Source: Thelephora terrestris
Lineage: Eukaryota > Basidiomycota > Agaricomycetes > Thelephorales > Thelephoraceae
NCBI GenBank assembly: GCA_015956445.1
Contig: WIUZ02000010.1
Coordinates: 434,001 to 498,000 of the forward strand
DNA length: 64,000 bases
Reading direction: 5' to 3'
Shown here: in pieces, positions 11,375 to 23,549 of the stretch
Position numbering within the stretch: position 1 is the first letter of the stretch
How the letters are laid out: the number at the start of each line of letters is the position of its first letter
The notes under the pieces: generated by a model
Told to the model about the DNA's origin: nothing
Database searches by the model: none
What the model saw: only the letters and a program-made list of their open reading frames with translations
Translations under genes and position numbers: made by a program

Positions 11375-14056
11375 TTGCAAGCCCCAGCCGAGATTAACCA
11401 AGACGTTCGGGAAGCCCGACAGGCTATTCTCGACACTCGCCAAACTCTCTCTCTACTCGACAACGCCGTTTCCGCCATCGTAGCCCGGCAGATCGCTTCC
11501 TCATCGAACAACCCTCTCCCACATCCCGAACAAGACGAGACCTTCTTCCGCACCCCACTATCTTCACCCACCGACTTGCCAGGCACCGTTCCGCCGTCGC
11601 GATCGCCCACTCCCCCAGACTCCCCGTCGCGACTCGCGCAGGCCCTCCCGATAACGACACCAACTTTTCCCACCCGCCCACCCGTATCTTATCCAGCAAT
11701 GACGGCCAACATGCCCCTGATGCACAGTCGCGAGGCTCCTCGGTTTGCCTCCGATACTGAGCAAGGCTTCAAGACCTTCTTTGACGAGCTCGAGGAGGTA
11801 GCCAAGCACGCAGGTCTAGACGACGCACAGATGATTGACTGGGCTCAGCGTTACGCCGGTCACGCAGCTGAATCCTGGGAGCACGTTCCCTGCTTGCACC
11901 CGGACGTCCTCGCTCACACTCCCGCCACTTGGGCTCAGTTCAAGATCGAAGTTAGACATCTTTACTCCCACCTCCAAGCGGATCGCCGCTGGACCACTCG
12001 AGACCTGGATACCCTCCTGGAACGCACTCGCGGGTACCGGGACATGAGTTGCGAAGACCTCGGCGACTACCACCGGTCCTTCCTTACCTATTCTGCGTAC
12101 CTCATTGCGAAGGGACACTACACCGCTCGGGAGCGTGACGCCGCCTATCTCAGGGGATTCCCCCAGCCTATCCGCGCACGAATCCTGCATCGACTGTCGA
12201 TCAAAAAGCCTGACGTCCTTCCCGACGACGGTTACCAGTTCTCTGATGTCCACGAGGCTGCGTTGTTCGTCCTTAACGCACGCGCTCCCGACGACAACCC
12301 CGACTCTCGAGCCGTCATCCCGAAGACGGAGCCCGCAGAGCAGGGGAGCGTCAGCGAGCTCATCCAGGCGATGTCAAACCTGACTCGGGTCTTCACCGTG
12401 AACGTACAGCCTCGCCGTGGGCCCCCTCCTTCTGCCCCTCCACCACGCCTCCCTCGTCCCGCTACTTCCCAGACTACTCCGGGAGGAGTATTTCAAAACG
12501 TTCCCCGGTGGAACACCCTAAACCCAGAGCAGTACACCCAGAACTGCGTGTTCTGTAGCGCCCATGACCACTTCGTTTGCGACTGCCCCATCGCAGCGGA
12601 CTACCTTGTACAAGGAAAGGTCATCAAGAATGGCTATGGGAAGCTATCCTTACCTGATGGCCGCTACCCTCCACGCAACATCCCCGGCAAGAATCTTCGC
12701 GAGCGAATCGACAACTACTGGACGTCAGAGGGCCTCGACGAAGGACAAAATCGCGACACCTTTGCAACTAACTTCTTAGAAGGCCCAGACGAGTGTGTGT
12801 TCACCATAGACATAGACCCCCCTGCCGAAGAGTATTACGCCCATCCCGACGAACAGTACGACCTCTTCGAGGAGGAATACGATCCCGACCAGGAGGACCA
12901 CACCACTACCAGCATACCATACACTCCCGTCGAGCATCGCTACGTCCCTACCCCCCTATCCAAGTACGACGACGAGACACTAGAACAGGTCGAACTGATG
13001 CAAGCCCAACTCGACTCCATTCGCAACGCCCAGATCTACGCCTTGCAGACTGGCCCTAAGAAGGTCAGATTCGACGGTGTCGAGATTGCGAGAAGAACAG
13101 GCCCACCCCGAAAAGATGGACGACTACCCCCTGCCCCTACGGGTCCTGCCCCAGTCAGTCGCGAGTCGGGACCGTCCAAAACCACTCCTGCTCCTACCCA
13201 GACCCAGACGACCCCCGCCAACACCTCCGGGAAGCCTGGAGCTCGAGCGGGAGATCGCCAGACACAGCGCCCCCAAGGACCGATGAGACCAGTCTCCTAT
13301 CCACCTAGACCACCCCCCGACGATTCCAAGTACCGTTTCCAAGCCCCGATCGAACACAACGTCAAGACGAGTGACATAGTCCATCGCGTGCTCGACTCCA
13401 AGGTCAACCTCAGTGCTCGCGAACTCCTAGCCGTTGCTCCCGACCTACGAAAGCACGTTCGGGAGATCGTCACCAGCAAGAAGATCTCGGCCAATACGGT
13501 GGAGATCGACGAAGTGGACGCCTACCTTACTGGTTGCCTCGACACCGAAACCCCCTCAGTCTTCCTGGACCTCGTGAAGTATGACTCATCATCCTCCGCA
13601 GCGGCTTCATCCCTGCCTCTTCGCGTCATCCACCCCACGTTCGGACCGGGTGTCGAACCCGAGTGCATTCTCGACGGAGGTGCTCAGGTCGTGGTGATGA
13701 GGAAGGATGTTTGGTCCCGACTGCAAGCACCCATCGTCGCGAGTCACGCTATGCCAATGGAGTCGGCGAACGCAAGCACCACCATGACGCTGGGTCTTAT
13801 TGAAGACCACCCAGTTCAGCTCGGTCCCATCACTATCTATCTCCAGATCCAGGTCGTCGAAGAAGCGCCTTTCGAGGTTCTTTTAGGACGACCTTTCTTC
13901 GATGTCATCAGCTGCTCCGAAGTCAGCAGCGCAGGAGGAAAGCACGAGATCCGCGTCAAAGATCCGAAGACGGGAAAGCTCTACGTGTTCGCGACGCAGC
14001 CCCGAATCCGCAAGTCTCCTCGACCAAATCCCGAGGAAGCGGTAAATTTTCATTAG
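11375..14056 (+). pseudogene. gag: gypsy gag and protease region (fossil)
   Basis: Capsid-like helical region in the first third (FKTFFDELEEVAKHAG and WAQFKIEVRHLY are typical of fungal Ty3/gypsy gag). A zinc knuckle follows (CVFCSAHDHFVCDC), then a Pro-rich acidic stretch, then a retropepsin-like region with ILDGGAQ near the active-site position and VLLGRPFF as the second hallmark. Part of the broken gypsy element. Confidence 0.75.
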
Positions 14057-14124
14057 CAGACGGCACTACGGTCGCGACAGAGCCCCAACCTCCCCCGCTC
14101 TCGCGCAAAGAGCCCCACATCTTC

Positions 14125-17106
14125 GTGGAGCCGTCTGAACCTACTCCCGCGTCCCGACTCAACCGACTTCCAGTGTCTGCAGTGCACGCCAAGCTGCAGC
14201 CCGCAAAACATCAGATACCCTATGATACCTCCCTGTCCCGGTCCCCTCTACCAGAACTTGCGTCAGTTTCACCTATGTCTCCTCTCCCACCTCCTCTTGT
14301 CTCGATTTCCTCCGTCCTTTCTCCTTTTCTCTCCTCCGCTCCCTTCCCCATATCATCCTACTATGCTGCCCCCACTCCTTTCTCCTCCTTCTTCATAGGA
14401 TACGATTCTATAGATGGCCATCCTGAGACCCCACCGGATCGCTCCACTCTCGATATCCCCGATCCTCCCGACGTTGCGACCACCTCATCGACACCAGCTC
14501 TCACCCGCCACCTGGCATTAGAGGTCTACAGAGCTCTCAGATCGAGTGTGACGGAAGGATCACCCCAAAACAATGCAGACACCCAAGACGGTTACCCGCC
14601 CCTCGAAGTGGCAGGGACTTCGTCAGAACGCCTAGAACATTTCTTCCTCGCAATGGGTAATTCTCCCGCCCGTCGCGACCTTTCGACAGAGTTTGCAGCC
14701 CTTTGCGAAGAGTTACCATCTCCCCCTCTCGACCCTCTTACTCCCGCACGAGCAGCCGGCATGTGGTTATCGGAGCTCTACTCCCAGATCCCGCTCGCTA
14801 GCGAAACCTTCGGTGGATCCACGTTCCTGTACAAGAAAGTAGCAAACAAGACTCGACCCGTCGCCACCACCCTGCCAGAGAACTTTCGGATCATTCGGCA
14901 CGACCATCCCGACCCCCTTGCCGACATGCCCCCCTTGCCTACGCACCCTCCCGAATACACCCCCGTCCCCCGCTTCACTCCCGAACGCCGGAAGCAAATG
15001 GCGCTTGGCAAAGGACTTCTGCTACCAGAAGAAGTGAAGCTCGCGGAGTGGATTGTTAGCACCCATCACACGGCATTCGCATGGACTGACGACGAGAGAG
15101 GGACATTTGATCCCAAGTACTTCGCCCCCATCGAGATCCCGCACATCGCGCACACGCCCTGGGTACTCAGACAAGGCCCCATCCCTCGCGGGATCCTCTC
15201 TGAGGTCACTCAGATCATCGAGAACAAGTGGCAGTCCGGTGTCTACGAACCCTCGTCCTCCTACAACAGTAGATGGTTCTGTGTCTACAAGAAGGATGGG
15301 AAGTCATTACGTCTGGTTCATTCCTTGGAGCCTCTCAACGCCGTTACGATCAAGAACGCCGCTATGCCTCCCTACACCGATGTGGTTGCCGAAGACTTCG
15401 CTGGTCGCTCCATCTACACCACGCTCGACCTATACGTTTCCTTCGACCAGCGTCAGCTTCATCCCGACTCTCGCGACATGACCACGTTCAACACACTGGG
15501 GACAAACTCCAGTTTCCCAGCCCGGGACATTGTAAATACATTGTAAGGAAATGGAAAATGTTCCTGGCAATGACCCACCTGGTACATCATAAATACATTC
15601 AAAATGTCCAGGTCAATTTCCTTAGAGTGTTGCCAGCACAGGAAATGCTCAGTACATTCATGGTGTTCCTGATCATGTGATCTCAGTGTTCCCATTAGGT
15701 AATCCATGGGAACATCATGAATTTTCCCAAAGAAATACCCATGATGTCCCTGAGCGGCTCATTGAAAGAAAACCCTGAGTGAGCCCACAGTTTCCCAGGT
15801 CATGTGACCTTGATGTCCTGATTAGGTAATCTGAGGGTAAACCATGAATTTTCCCAAAGAAAGTAACCATGGTGTTCCTGAGTGGCTCATTCACAGTGTT
15901 CTTTCCAGTGTTCCCAGTGGTGTGATCACGGTGTTCCCAGTCAGTAAAATTCAAATTGAGCCTTAACGGTGCGCCGGAAGTGTACCAGTGTGGTATATCC
16001 TGAAAGTACTAAAGCCTTCGACCATGATGTACCAAAATTTGGCAAACCATCAGGAAACTGTGGGAACACTGAAAGGAAACTGGGGACACTGGGAACATCA
16101 TAAACTCATTCAAAATGTTCCCAATTTCTCAGTTTCCTTTCAGTGTTCCCACAGTTTCCTGATGGTTTGCCAAATTTTGGTACATCATGGTCGAAGGCTT
16201 TAGTACTTTCAGGATATACCACACTGGTACACTTCCGGCGCACCGTTAAGGCTCAATTTGAATTTTACTGACTGGGAACACCGTGATCACACCACTGGGA
16301 ACACTGGAAAGAACACTGTGAATGAGCCACTCAGGAACACCATGGTTACTTTCTTTGGGAAAATTCATGGTTTACCCTCAGATTACCTAATCAGGACATC
16401 AAGGTCACATGACCTGGGAAACTGTGGGCTCACTCAGGGTTTTCTTTCAATGAGCCGCTCAGGGACATCATGGGTATTTCTTTGGGAAAATTCATGATGT
16501 TCCCATGGATTACCTAATGGGAACACTGAGATCACATGATCAGGAACACCATGAATGTACTGAGCATTTCCTGTGCTGGCAACACTCTAAGGAAATTGAC
16601 CTGGACATTTTGAATGTATTTATGATGTACCAGGTGGGTCATTGCCAGGAACATTTTCCATTTCCTTACAATGTATTTACAATGTCCCGGGCTGGGAAAC
16701 TGGGGTTTGTCCCCAGTGACACTCCCCTCGGCGCGTTCCGACTCACAGTTCTACCGATGGGTTGGACGAACTCCCCAGCCGTGTTACAGGGCGACGTATC
16801 CCACATCCTTCGACCTGAGATTCCACACTGGACCCAGCCTTTCGCCGACGACGTCCCCATCAAAGGCCCAAAGTCGCGATACGAGCTTCCCGACAGAACG
16901 TATGAGACTATCCCCGAAAACCCAGGCATATGACGATTCGTCTGGGAGCACTTCCAAGCAGTCCACCAGATCATCCAGCGCGTCAAGTCCTACGGGGCTA
17001 CGTTTAGCGGGAAGAAGGCTTTCATCGGAGTACCTCAGGCCGACATCCTTGGACACATCTGTACTTACGAAGGTCGTATCGCGGATCCTTCGCGAATCCA
17101 GGCCAT
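14125..17106 (+). pseudogene. pol: gypsy reverse transcriptase region (fossil, split by a palindrome)
   Basis: RT fingers/palm blocks are visible before 15494 (IIENKWQSGVYEPSSSYNSR, LRLVHSLEPLNAVTIKN, SIYTTLDLY) and further RT palm sequence after 16718 (FRLTVLPMGWTNSPAV). The 1225 bp CACTG palindrome lies between them. The next part of the same element is found only beyond the Plavaka insertion. Confidence 0.75.
15494..16718. mobile_element. 1225 bp near-perfect palindrome with CACTG ends (non-autonomous CACTA-like foldback)
   Basis: Left end CACTGGGGACAAAC; the right end is its inverse. The arms, each about 590 bp, are almost perfectly complementary around a loop near 16085-16135. Each arm repeats words such as CAGTGTTCC and GGGAACACTG, like the subterminal repeats that CACTA transposases bind. 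The 3-bp repeat ACA flanks it (15491-15493 and 16719-16721), and CACTG ends with a 3-bp duplication are the signature of CACTA/EnSpm elements. It has no transposase; the open frames of its two arms are mirror images. It lies in the gypsy RT region. Confidence 0.8.
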
Positions 17107-17279
17107 CATCAGGAAAAGGGGGAAACACTTATGAGGCCAAATGAGGTTTATAAGCACACAATAGCTTTGCCATATGTCATAAACTTAAGGAGGGTTTCAC
17201 AAGGTCATTGTTAGCTAAGGATTGGTTTATATGGCTGGCATATAATTAATAGGATTAAAATCCACTTTATATGAGGTAT

Positions 17280-18480
17280 GTGTGGACCAAAATTTATTTG
17301 TGATAACATTGAAAGGTGAATGTGATCTTATATATTCAGTGTTGGATAGATGATGACTTCATTAAGTTGACATCCATCTCATAAGTATTTGATCTGATAG
17401 TTGGGGATACTGAGAATTTTTCTTGTGGTTTATATACTGACATAACATTGATTGATGAGCTGTAGTGCAAATGTTTGGTATGTATAGTCATGGTATGTAT
17501 GGTGGGTGTATTGTAATCTCAATGTGGGGTTTTTCACCATGACACTGTCTTAACTTTACTTTTGACAAGTGAGTGGTAGTATATAACTTGTCCTAAGGTA
17601 AACAAAAGGGACATATTGTTTTCATACCATGGCAAGGTCACCACTAGGTCATTAGGGGTGCCAAAAAGTTTTCCTGGGGTATATATGATCAAAATACAGT
17701 AACTTGCTGGGGTGTTAATCTTATGAGACAATTGTAGTGTTGATAGCTAGTGTACATAGTCACTGTTTGTATGATTGGTATCTTATAACTTAGTAATAAG
17801 TAAACATGGAGAGTATTAATTTGTTGATATCGTGGGAAGGTTGATGGTAGGTAGTTGTGGGTATTGATAATTTTTCTTAGGGTTCATATAGTGATCATAT
17901 AGTTTATCACAGGGGTGTTAATCTTATGGAATGATTGTAGTGTGGATAGTCAGTATATCTGGTTGTTATATAAACAATGGGTGCGTTGTAATTTCAATGT
18001 AGAGATTATAATCACAGTATTGCTATAGCTAGACTGTTGTTAAATAAATGGGGGGTATATTACTTTGGTCAAGGTAAATGCAAAGGGTATTAATTTTTTG
18101 AGACTATGAATAGGTCTATGGTAAGTAGTTGTGGGCATCAGAAAATTTTTCTCAGGTTTGTATAGCTAGCATAAAGTTTATGACCAGAGCATTAATTTTA
18201 TGGAAAAGTTATGATATTGATGGTTACATATGTAGTTGGTCTATGTATGATGAGTGTATTGTAATTCTTGTATGGGGTTTATCATCATATTACTGAATAT
18301 ACAATATCCATTATTATTGTAACCAGGCTTCTGTCGAATAATTGATAGCATATAACTTGACTTGAAGTAAATGTAGAGGGTGCTAATTTTTTGATACTGT
18401 GAAAAGGTTGATGGTAGGCTCATGCAAGATTAAAATTTATTATGAGATATTGAAACCAAAGTTGTTTAGCTTACAAGGAC
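17280..18480. repeat. divergent subterminal repeats of the Plavaka element
   Basis: An AT-rich region in which blocks recur about every 270-480 bp: a gtgggtattgtaatctcaatgtg-like block near 17505, 17980 and 18250, and a ttgatggtaggtagttgtgg-like block near 17840, 18115 and 18408. No gene. Such repeats near the ends are usual transposase-binding regions in CACTA-type elements; that role is inferred. Confidence 0.55.
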
Positions 18481-18704
18481 ACCATTGGACATACGGTGTA
18501 TCATGAAATTATCTCACGATAGTGAATGTGCAGGTTGAATTGACCATTGAATCACAGTGGTCTTGTGCCTCTGCTACCTCTCTGAGGGGTGTAAGAAGCC
18601 TAAGAGTATGGATAGATAGATAAAATGTTTTTTTTACACAATGTACACTGTCCTGATACAAAATTGTACAGTACAAAAAGAATTGTTCCCATTTGTACAT
18701 GGTG

Positions 18705-21700
18705 CTAGAAGCCACTGAAGCCATACTCGCCATCAATTGTTTCTTCACCCTCTTCATCTGAAGAAACAGCATCAGGATCCATATCTGACTGGTGCTCTTG
18801 GTCTGAATCCATTTGGTGTGACTCTGCTGTATCTGAACCTTCTGACGCCTCATCCTCAGACTTTCTGTCACTTCCACTGTCCTCTTTGCCCTCCATGTCC
18901 TCATCATCTTCCTCAGGATCAATGTCCTCATTTGTGGGTGCCAGGACATCATCAGAACCCCACCCTGTCTCAGTGAGCCAAACTTCAATTGCTCGCATGT
19001 AGAGATGCCCAACGCCACCCCCTCGATATCTCATGAACATATCACGATCAACAAAGCTGTTGTGAATTGATCAGAATGTGAATGAATGAGGTTACAGTCA
19101 CAGTCACTTACATGTTCATATAGTAATAGTTCCAATCCTCCTCAAGGAACCGAACTGCATGAGAACCCTCAGGGCAAAGCTGATTGTCCATTAGGTCCCA
19201 TGCAAAGGCAGGGATTATGTGAGCAGCACGCAAGACATCAGATGGTGATATAAAACTGTGCCATTCAGCTGTGCTTTGAGGCTCAACAAATTCCAGCCTG
19301 GGGATGCGAAGATGGGAGAACCCATCTATGTGGGTGGTGTCCTGTTGAAACCAACGCACCCAGAGGACTTGGACATCTTGTCTCCTGGACCTGCCAGTGA
19401 TGTTCTTTGTGCCCTTATAGTGGATGGGGACCGTAAAGATGTCAATGAGATGGCCATATCGATAAGGGTGGGAGTGATTATCTTCAGTGGGAGCAACTAT
19501 GATATCAGGTCGCGTGCGGAGGTTGATAACGTCTGAACGCCTCTGTAGGTCATATGTTGTATAGTTGATACGCAGTGTCTTGTGAATAGAGATCTTTCCG
19601 CCTTTGTCGATATCAGTGTTTAGAATGTCTTCACTGGTGGGTTCATTGTCTTGAACTAGCAGCTGTGATAGGGCATATTTCTTGAGGTTCCAGACAAAAT
19701 CCTAAAAGGATCATTAGGAGATGTCATGTAAAAACAAATGTCTACTCACCTTAAACAAAGGGTCTGCCTCCTGCTCAATCATCCAACTGCGAGCAACCTT
19801 GCTCTCCTTCCAAGGCTTTGAAATGACATAGTCTGGGTTTGATGAAGGGTTTGGCACCGCTTCATCAGTGGGAACAGAGGACTTCTTTTTCTTTGTGAGC
19901 CTTCTGATCAGACGTTGACGTGCCTCTTGGCTGCTGATTGACTTGGCAACAAGTCGATGGTTTGTCTTGGCATAGAAGTGTTTTACACGCCGATGCTCAC
20001 ATTCTCCCTAGGGGAATTTGATATCAGTAGGTATAGATTAACATGAGAACGGTCTTACCATCTGTGTATTATAGGAGTCGGTTGTCCCTCGCTGACGGAT
20101 GGTGGAAACATAATCCCCAAGGGCATGTAGTTTGTAGGTGGAGAGGTTAAATTTTGCTTTTGTGCCTGCAGCTTTTTGTTTCTTGCTAGCCTTGCCTTGG
20201 TTTTTGCTCCTAGCTTCTCGTCGCTTTTGGGCTTCAGCCTCCTTTGGTAGCTCTTTGGTGTCAAAGTGATCACTGAGCTTTCCACCAAAGTGACGGAGGG
20301 CAACTCCAAGGGGTTTTGTCAGAGCATCGAAAGAGGCCAGTGTATTATCTGTGTGAAGTCTGAGCTTGGCATAGGCATGCCAAGTAGCAAGGATAAAGAT
20401 GAGGTCAAGAACATCATTCTCCTGTTCAGCAGGTAGAAGATCCTCAATTACTGGAATGATGCACTGCAAGTTGTGAGCAGATTGCCTTGGCCTACCCTCA
20501 TTAGCAGTATGAACATACCTGTAGAATATCCTCAAAATCTCGTGCAGCAAGCCTTTTCATCGCAGAGACGTTGTTGGAAAATTTCCGGATTGTATCAAGA
20601 CCATATGTTGGAACCTGTCGGAACCTACATTGATCAACACCCAGAAAGACAGAACAGGGTGATGTATCATGATTCACTTACCGGCGATCAAATTCTGTAA
20701 CAATTTCTGTGCCCTGAGAGTAGAGGATACGAATGAGGTGTGTCAACACTGCTTTCCAAACACCCAGTTCAAATTCATGCATGAGATCCACAACAAAAAG
20801 GGGGAAGGGATTAAACCCAAACTGGGAAAGAACAGAAACAAAGGCACTCTAGGGTGTAATCAGTGGTGGTGTGCTCATCATGCATATGACCGTTTTGACT
20901 TACACGTGTTGGGGTCAATGACTCTGATCCAATCACATTGTCAACAGCTTTTGAATTGACAACATATCCCTTTTTATAAATGATTTCTCTTGCTGTTTCA
21001 ATCTGGGCCTGGTATCTTCTATCACATCTCCGTGTTTTTGCCCTCCTTTGTCTGTCAGCCAGAGTTCCCAGACCCTTGATGTGTTCTCTCCTGATGAAAC
21101 ACCTTGGACATGGACAGGTGCCAAGATACCGTATACAAGCTAGAAGTACTCTTCCAAATCCATCAGCACAAACTTGAGATACACACAAACTCAACGACTT
21201 ACTTCTCTGGATAATCAGCCATGTATGCAAAGAACCGGGGGAACACACGGCGGATAACTTGGTCGGCAAAGCAGATGAGAATCCCAAATTGGTAGGCCTG
21301 CACAAAATCAGGGGCATTGAGGATGAGTAACCAGAGTGCCTGAAAGAGTTCCCGTTTGCAGTGTGTGATTGTTGCTTCTGATGGAGCTATCCCAAATGTG
21401 CCCTGGTACCAATCGGAGAATGAATCAGGAAGCTGTGCCAACCATTTGTTACTACATGATTAACAGATGATGTAAGGTAAATAAAACTTACCGAGGGGAA
21501 GTAGGCTGTGTGATGTGCCGCATGTGAGGAAGGTCGACAACGGATATACTTGGAGAGGTTGCCAAAGTAGATGTAGACTGGCCAGAGGGATGCGGTTCCA
21601 AACTGTGCCAGCATAGTGCCATCTGAGTAGGGAGCCAATTCAACAACAACATTCTCAGCATTGGGGTAGTCTGGATGTGGGGGGATTTTCTGGACTTCTT

Positions 21701-22858
21701 CATATGCATGGATCATTTCATCTGAGGTATATGCTTCTCCATACAGTCGGATTGGTGGTGTGTTGTCTGATGGTCTCCATCTCTCCTCGAAGGGTGTTGT
21801 ATGAAATGAATCCGATGTTGTCTCGTCCTCGCATGCATTCCGGATGATGGTTGTCAGATCTCGATAGAGGAGACCCTCAACTTCGAATTCAACAGCTTTG
21901 GACTCAGGAACCTTCTCCTTGGGGCAAGGGACAGAAATCTTGACATTACCCTTATTCCAACCCTGGCCTTCAAGACTCTCTTCAAAAGTGTCCAATTTCT
22001 TCAGCTCCCTAGACAAGTTGACTCCTTGGAGGTCCTCGGCCTTGAAATCCTCATGCAGGATAACATTGTCAATCAGATGTTGGACATCAGCTATAGACTT
22101 TTGACCAGTTCCTGAATAGAACCATTGGATGAGAAGCGCAACAGTTGTGTTCATAAACAAGCCTATCAAGTTGGACAGCCCTGTTATGAATGCAACTGGC
22201 ATCCGAAGCCCAGAGGCAAGATCTCCTGGATGTACCTCTTGGATCTCTCCAGACTCAGCAAAGTCATTATGGTCAGGAGGGGGTGCATTTGGAAGTTCCG
22301 AGGTGGGACATTGGTGATAAACCCTGAAGTGCCCGAACTCATCTTCCTCGGTTGTGAATGTTTCAAGTTCGACCAGAGGGGTTGGTGAATGAGGGGGTAT
22401 TGGTGAAGGACGTCTCTTTCCCTTGTCCTGGTGGATGTTGGCCTCTGTGCCATATCTGAGTGGTGGTAGGAGTGGACGGCCAAAGCGGCTCATAGAGGGT
22501 GCATTGACAGGGGGTAGAGGTAGGTCTGGCAGAGGTGTGTGATCCCACAGTTGATTTTCATCCTGATAAGAGATTGGCATCTGAATAAAATGTCTGGTTT
22601 CATACTATCTATGTTCATGGTACGTACCTCACAGTCAACATATGCAGTTTCCTCAACATCTACCATAACCTCTGGATGCTCAGGTGATAGGATCCTGCGC
22701 CGTTTGGGCTGCCTGTGGCCCTCAGCCTCGTGTTGCCCAATCTCTTCAGCAATTGAGGCCAGGCCAGCAGCAGCTTTCTTGCACTTTCCAATATGGGTAG
22801 TAAGAGCTCTGTCGCTCTTTGCTCTGAAGGTGCACCCTTCAGCAGGACAGGAAAGCAT
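18705..22858 (-). CDS. Plavaka transposase
   Basis: About ten exons from the ATG at 22858 to the stop at 18705. It opens with a C2H2-like finger (MLSCPAEGC, TTHIGKC). Exon 2 (22580-21492) has WDHTPLPDLPLPP, FEVEGLLYRDL, LYGEAYTSDEMI and FGTASLWPVYIYFGNLSKY. Later exons carry VIRRVFPRFFAYMADYPEK, RYLGTCPCPRCFIRREHI, FVVDLMHEFELGVWKA, ILATWHAYAKLRLHTD, LHALGDYVSTIRQRGTTDSY, GECEHRRVKHFYAKTN and VDRDMFMRYRGGGVGHLY, ending in an acidic tail. These blocks are the known Plavaka series. Introns have clean GT-AG ends (for example GTACGT after 22628, GTAAGT after 21492). No in-frame stop was seen in the exons I read, so it may be functional. It acts in the nucleus by DNA cleavage at the element ends. 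Confidence 0.85.
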
Positions 22859-23039
22859 AGTGGATGCAAGTTGACAGAGGGGGAAAAGAGGTTTTTTGCT
22901 ATGAGTCACAACCGGCGATCTGATTCCACAAGATTCCCACATGATCGGTTCTGTCCACATTTTTCAAAGTTTATCTCTCTGGGTCAAACTTATACATGAT
23001 ATTGAAGTAACAAACATTGAACACAAGAAAATGTAGTAG

Positions 23040-23515
23040 AGTTTCACAACAAAATAGTACTCATGAAGGAAGAGCTGTCTGTAGGACTGTATGCCGGAGA
23101 CAAGAGCGAGTGGTATACCTTCCTCCAATCCTGGCACATGTTCGTCCACTTGCAGATGGTCAGCCCGTGCACCGACGTTAGCAAGAACAATGAAAGATGC
23201 GACAATGGGAGACTTGAACTCCACAAAAGCAACCGCAGTGGGGGCGTCATGGAAGTTTCGAATGAGTACGGCAGCACGTTGAACGGAATGATACTCGTTG
23301 ACGACATTTTCGATCTCACCAAGCTCGATGCGTTCGCCGGACACAACTCTCCTTCGACGCCAATGGGGGTAGGACACAAGTCCTTGTCAAGGATGTGGAG
23401 GCGGTTGTTAGGGAGAGGGTGACCGATCACGCCAGTCAAGGAAGCGTCTGTGATGTGAGCGTGGATGCAGTCGATGGATGCCTCCGTAGGACCATACAGA
23501 GACGGTTCGACCGAT
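23040..23515 (-). pseudogene. NRPS adenylation-domain fragment 2 (passenger in Plavaka)
   Basis: Minus-strand remnants of the second half of an adenylation (AMP-binding) domain: YGPTEASIDCIHAH-like sequence (motif A5), then [16 protein letters not shown], then RIELGEIENVV (motif A8). It lies just upstream of the transposase start, inside the transposon. It overlaps in content with fragment 1: about 155 bp (23343-23498) repeat 26654-26808 with few differences. Too short to be a working gene. Confidence 0.7.
23343..23498. repeat. 155-bp direct repeat, copy 1 (bracketing the Rap1-like region)
   Basis: Matches 26654-26808 with a handful of differences, including the shared run taggacacaagtccttgtc. 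The content is the NRPS A5-A6 region. Confidence 0.8.
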
Positions 23516-23549
23516 TAATCGTTTGAGGCTGCCAATCGTGTTACGGAAG

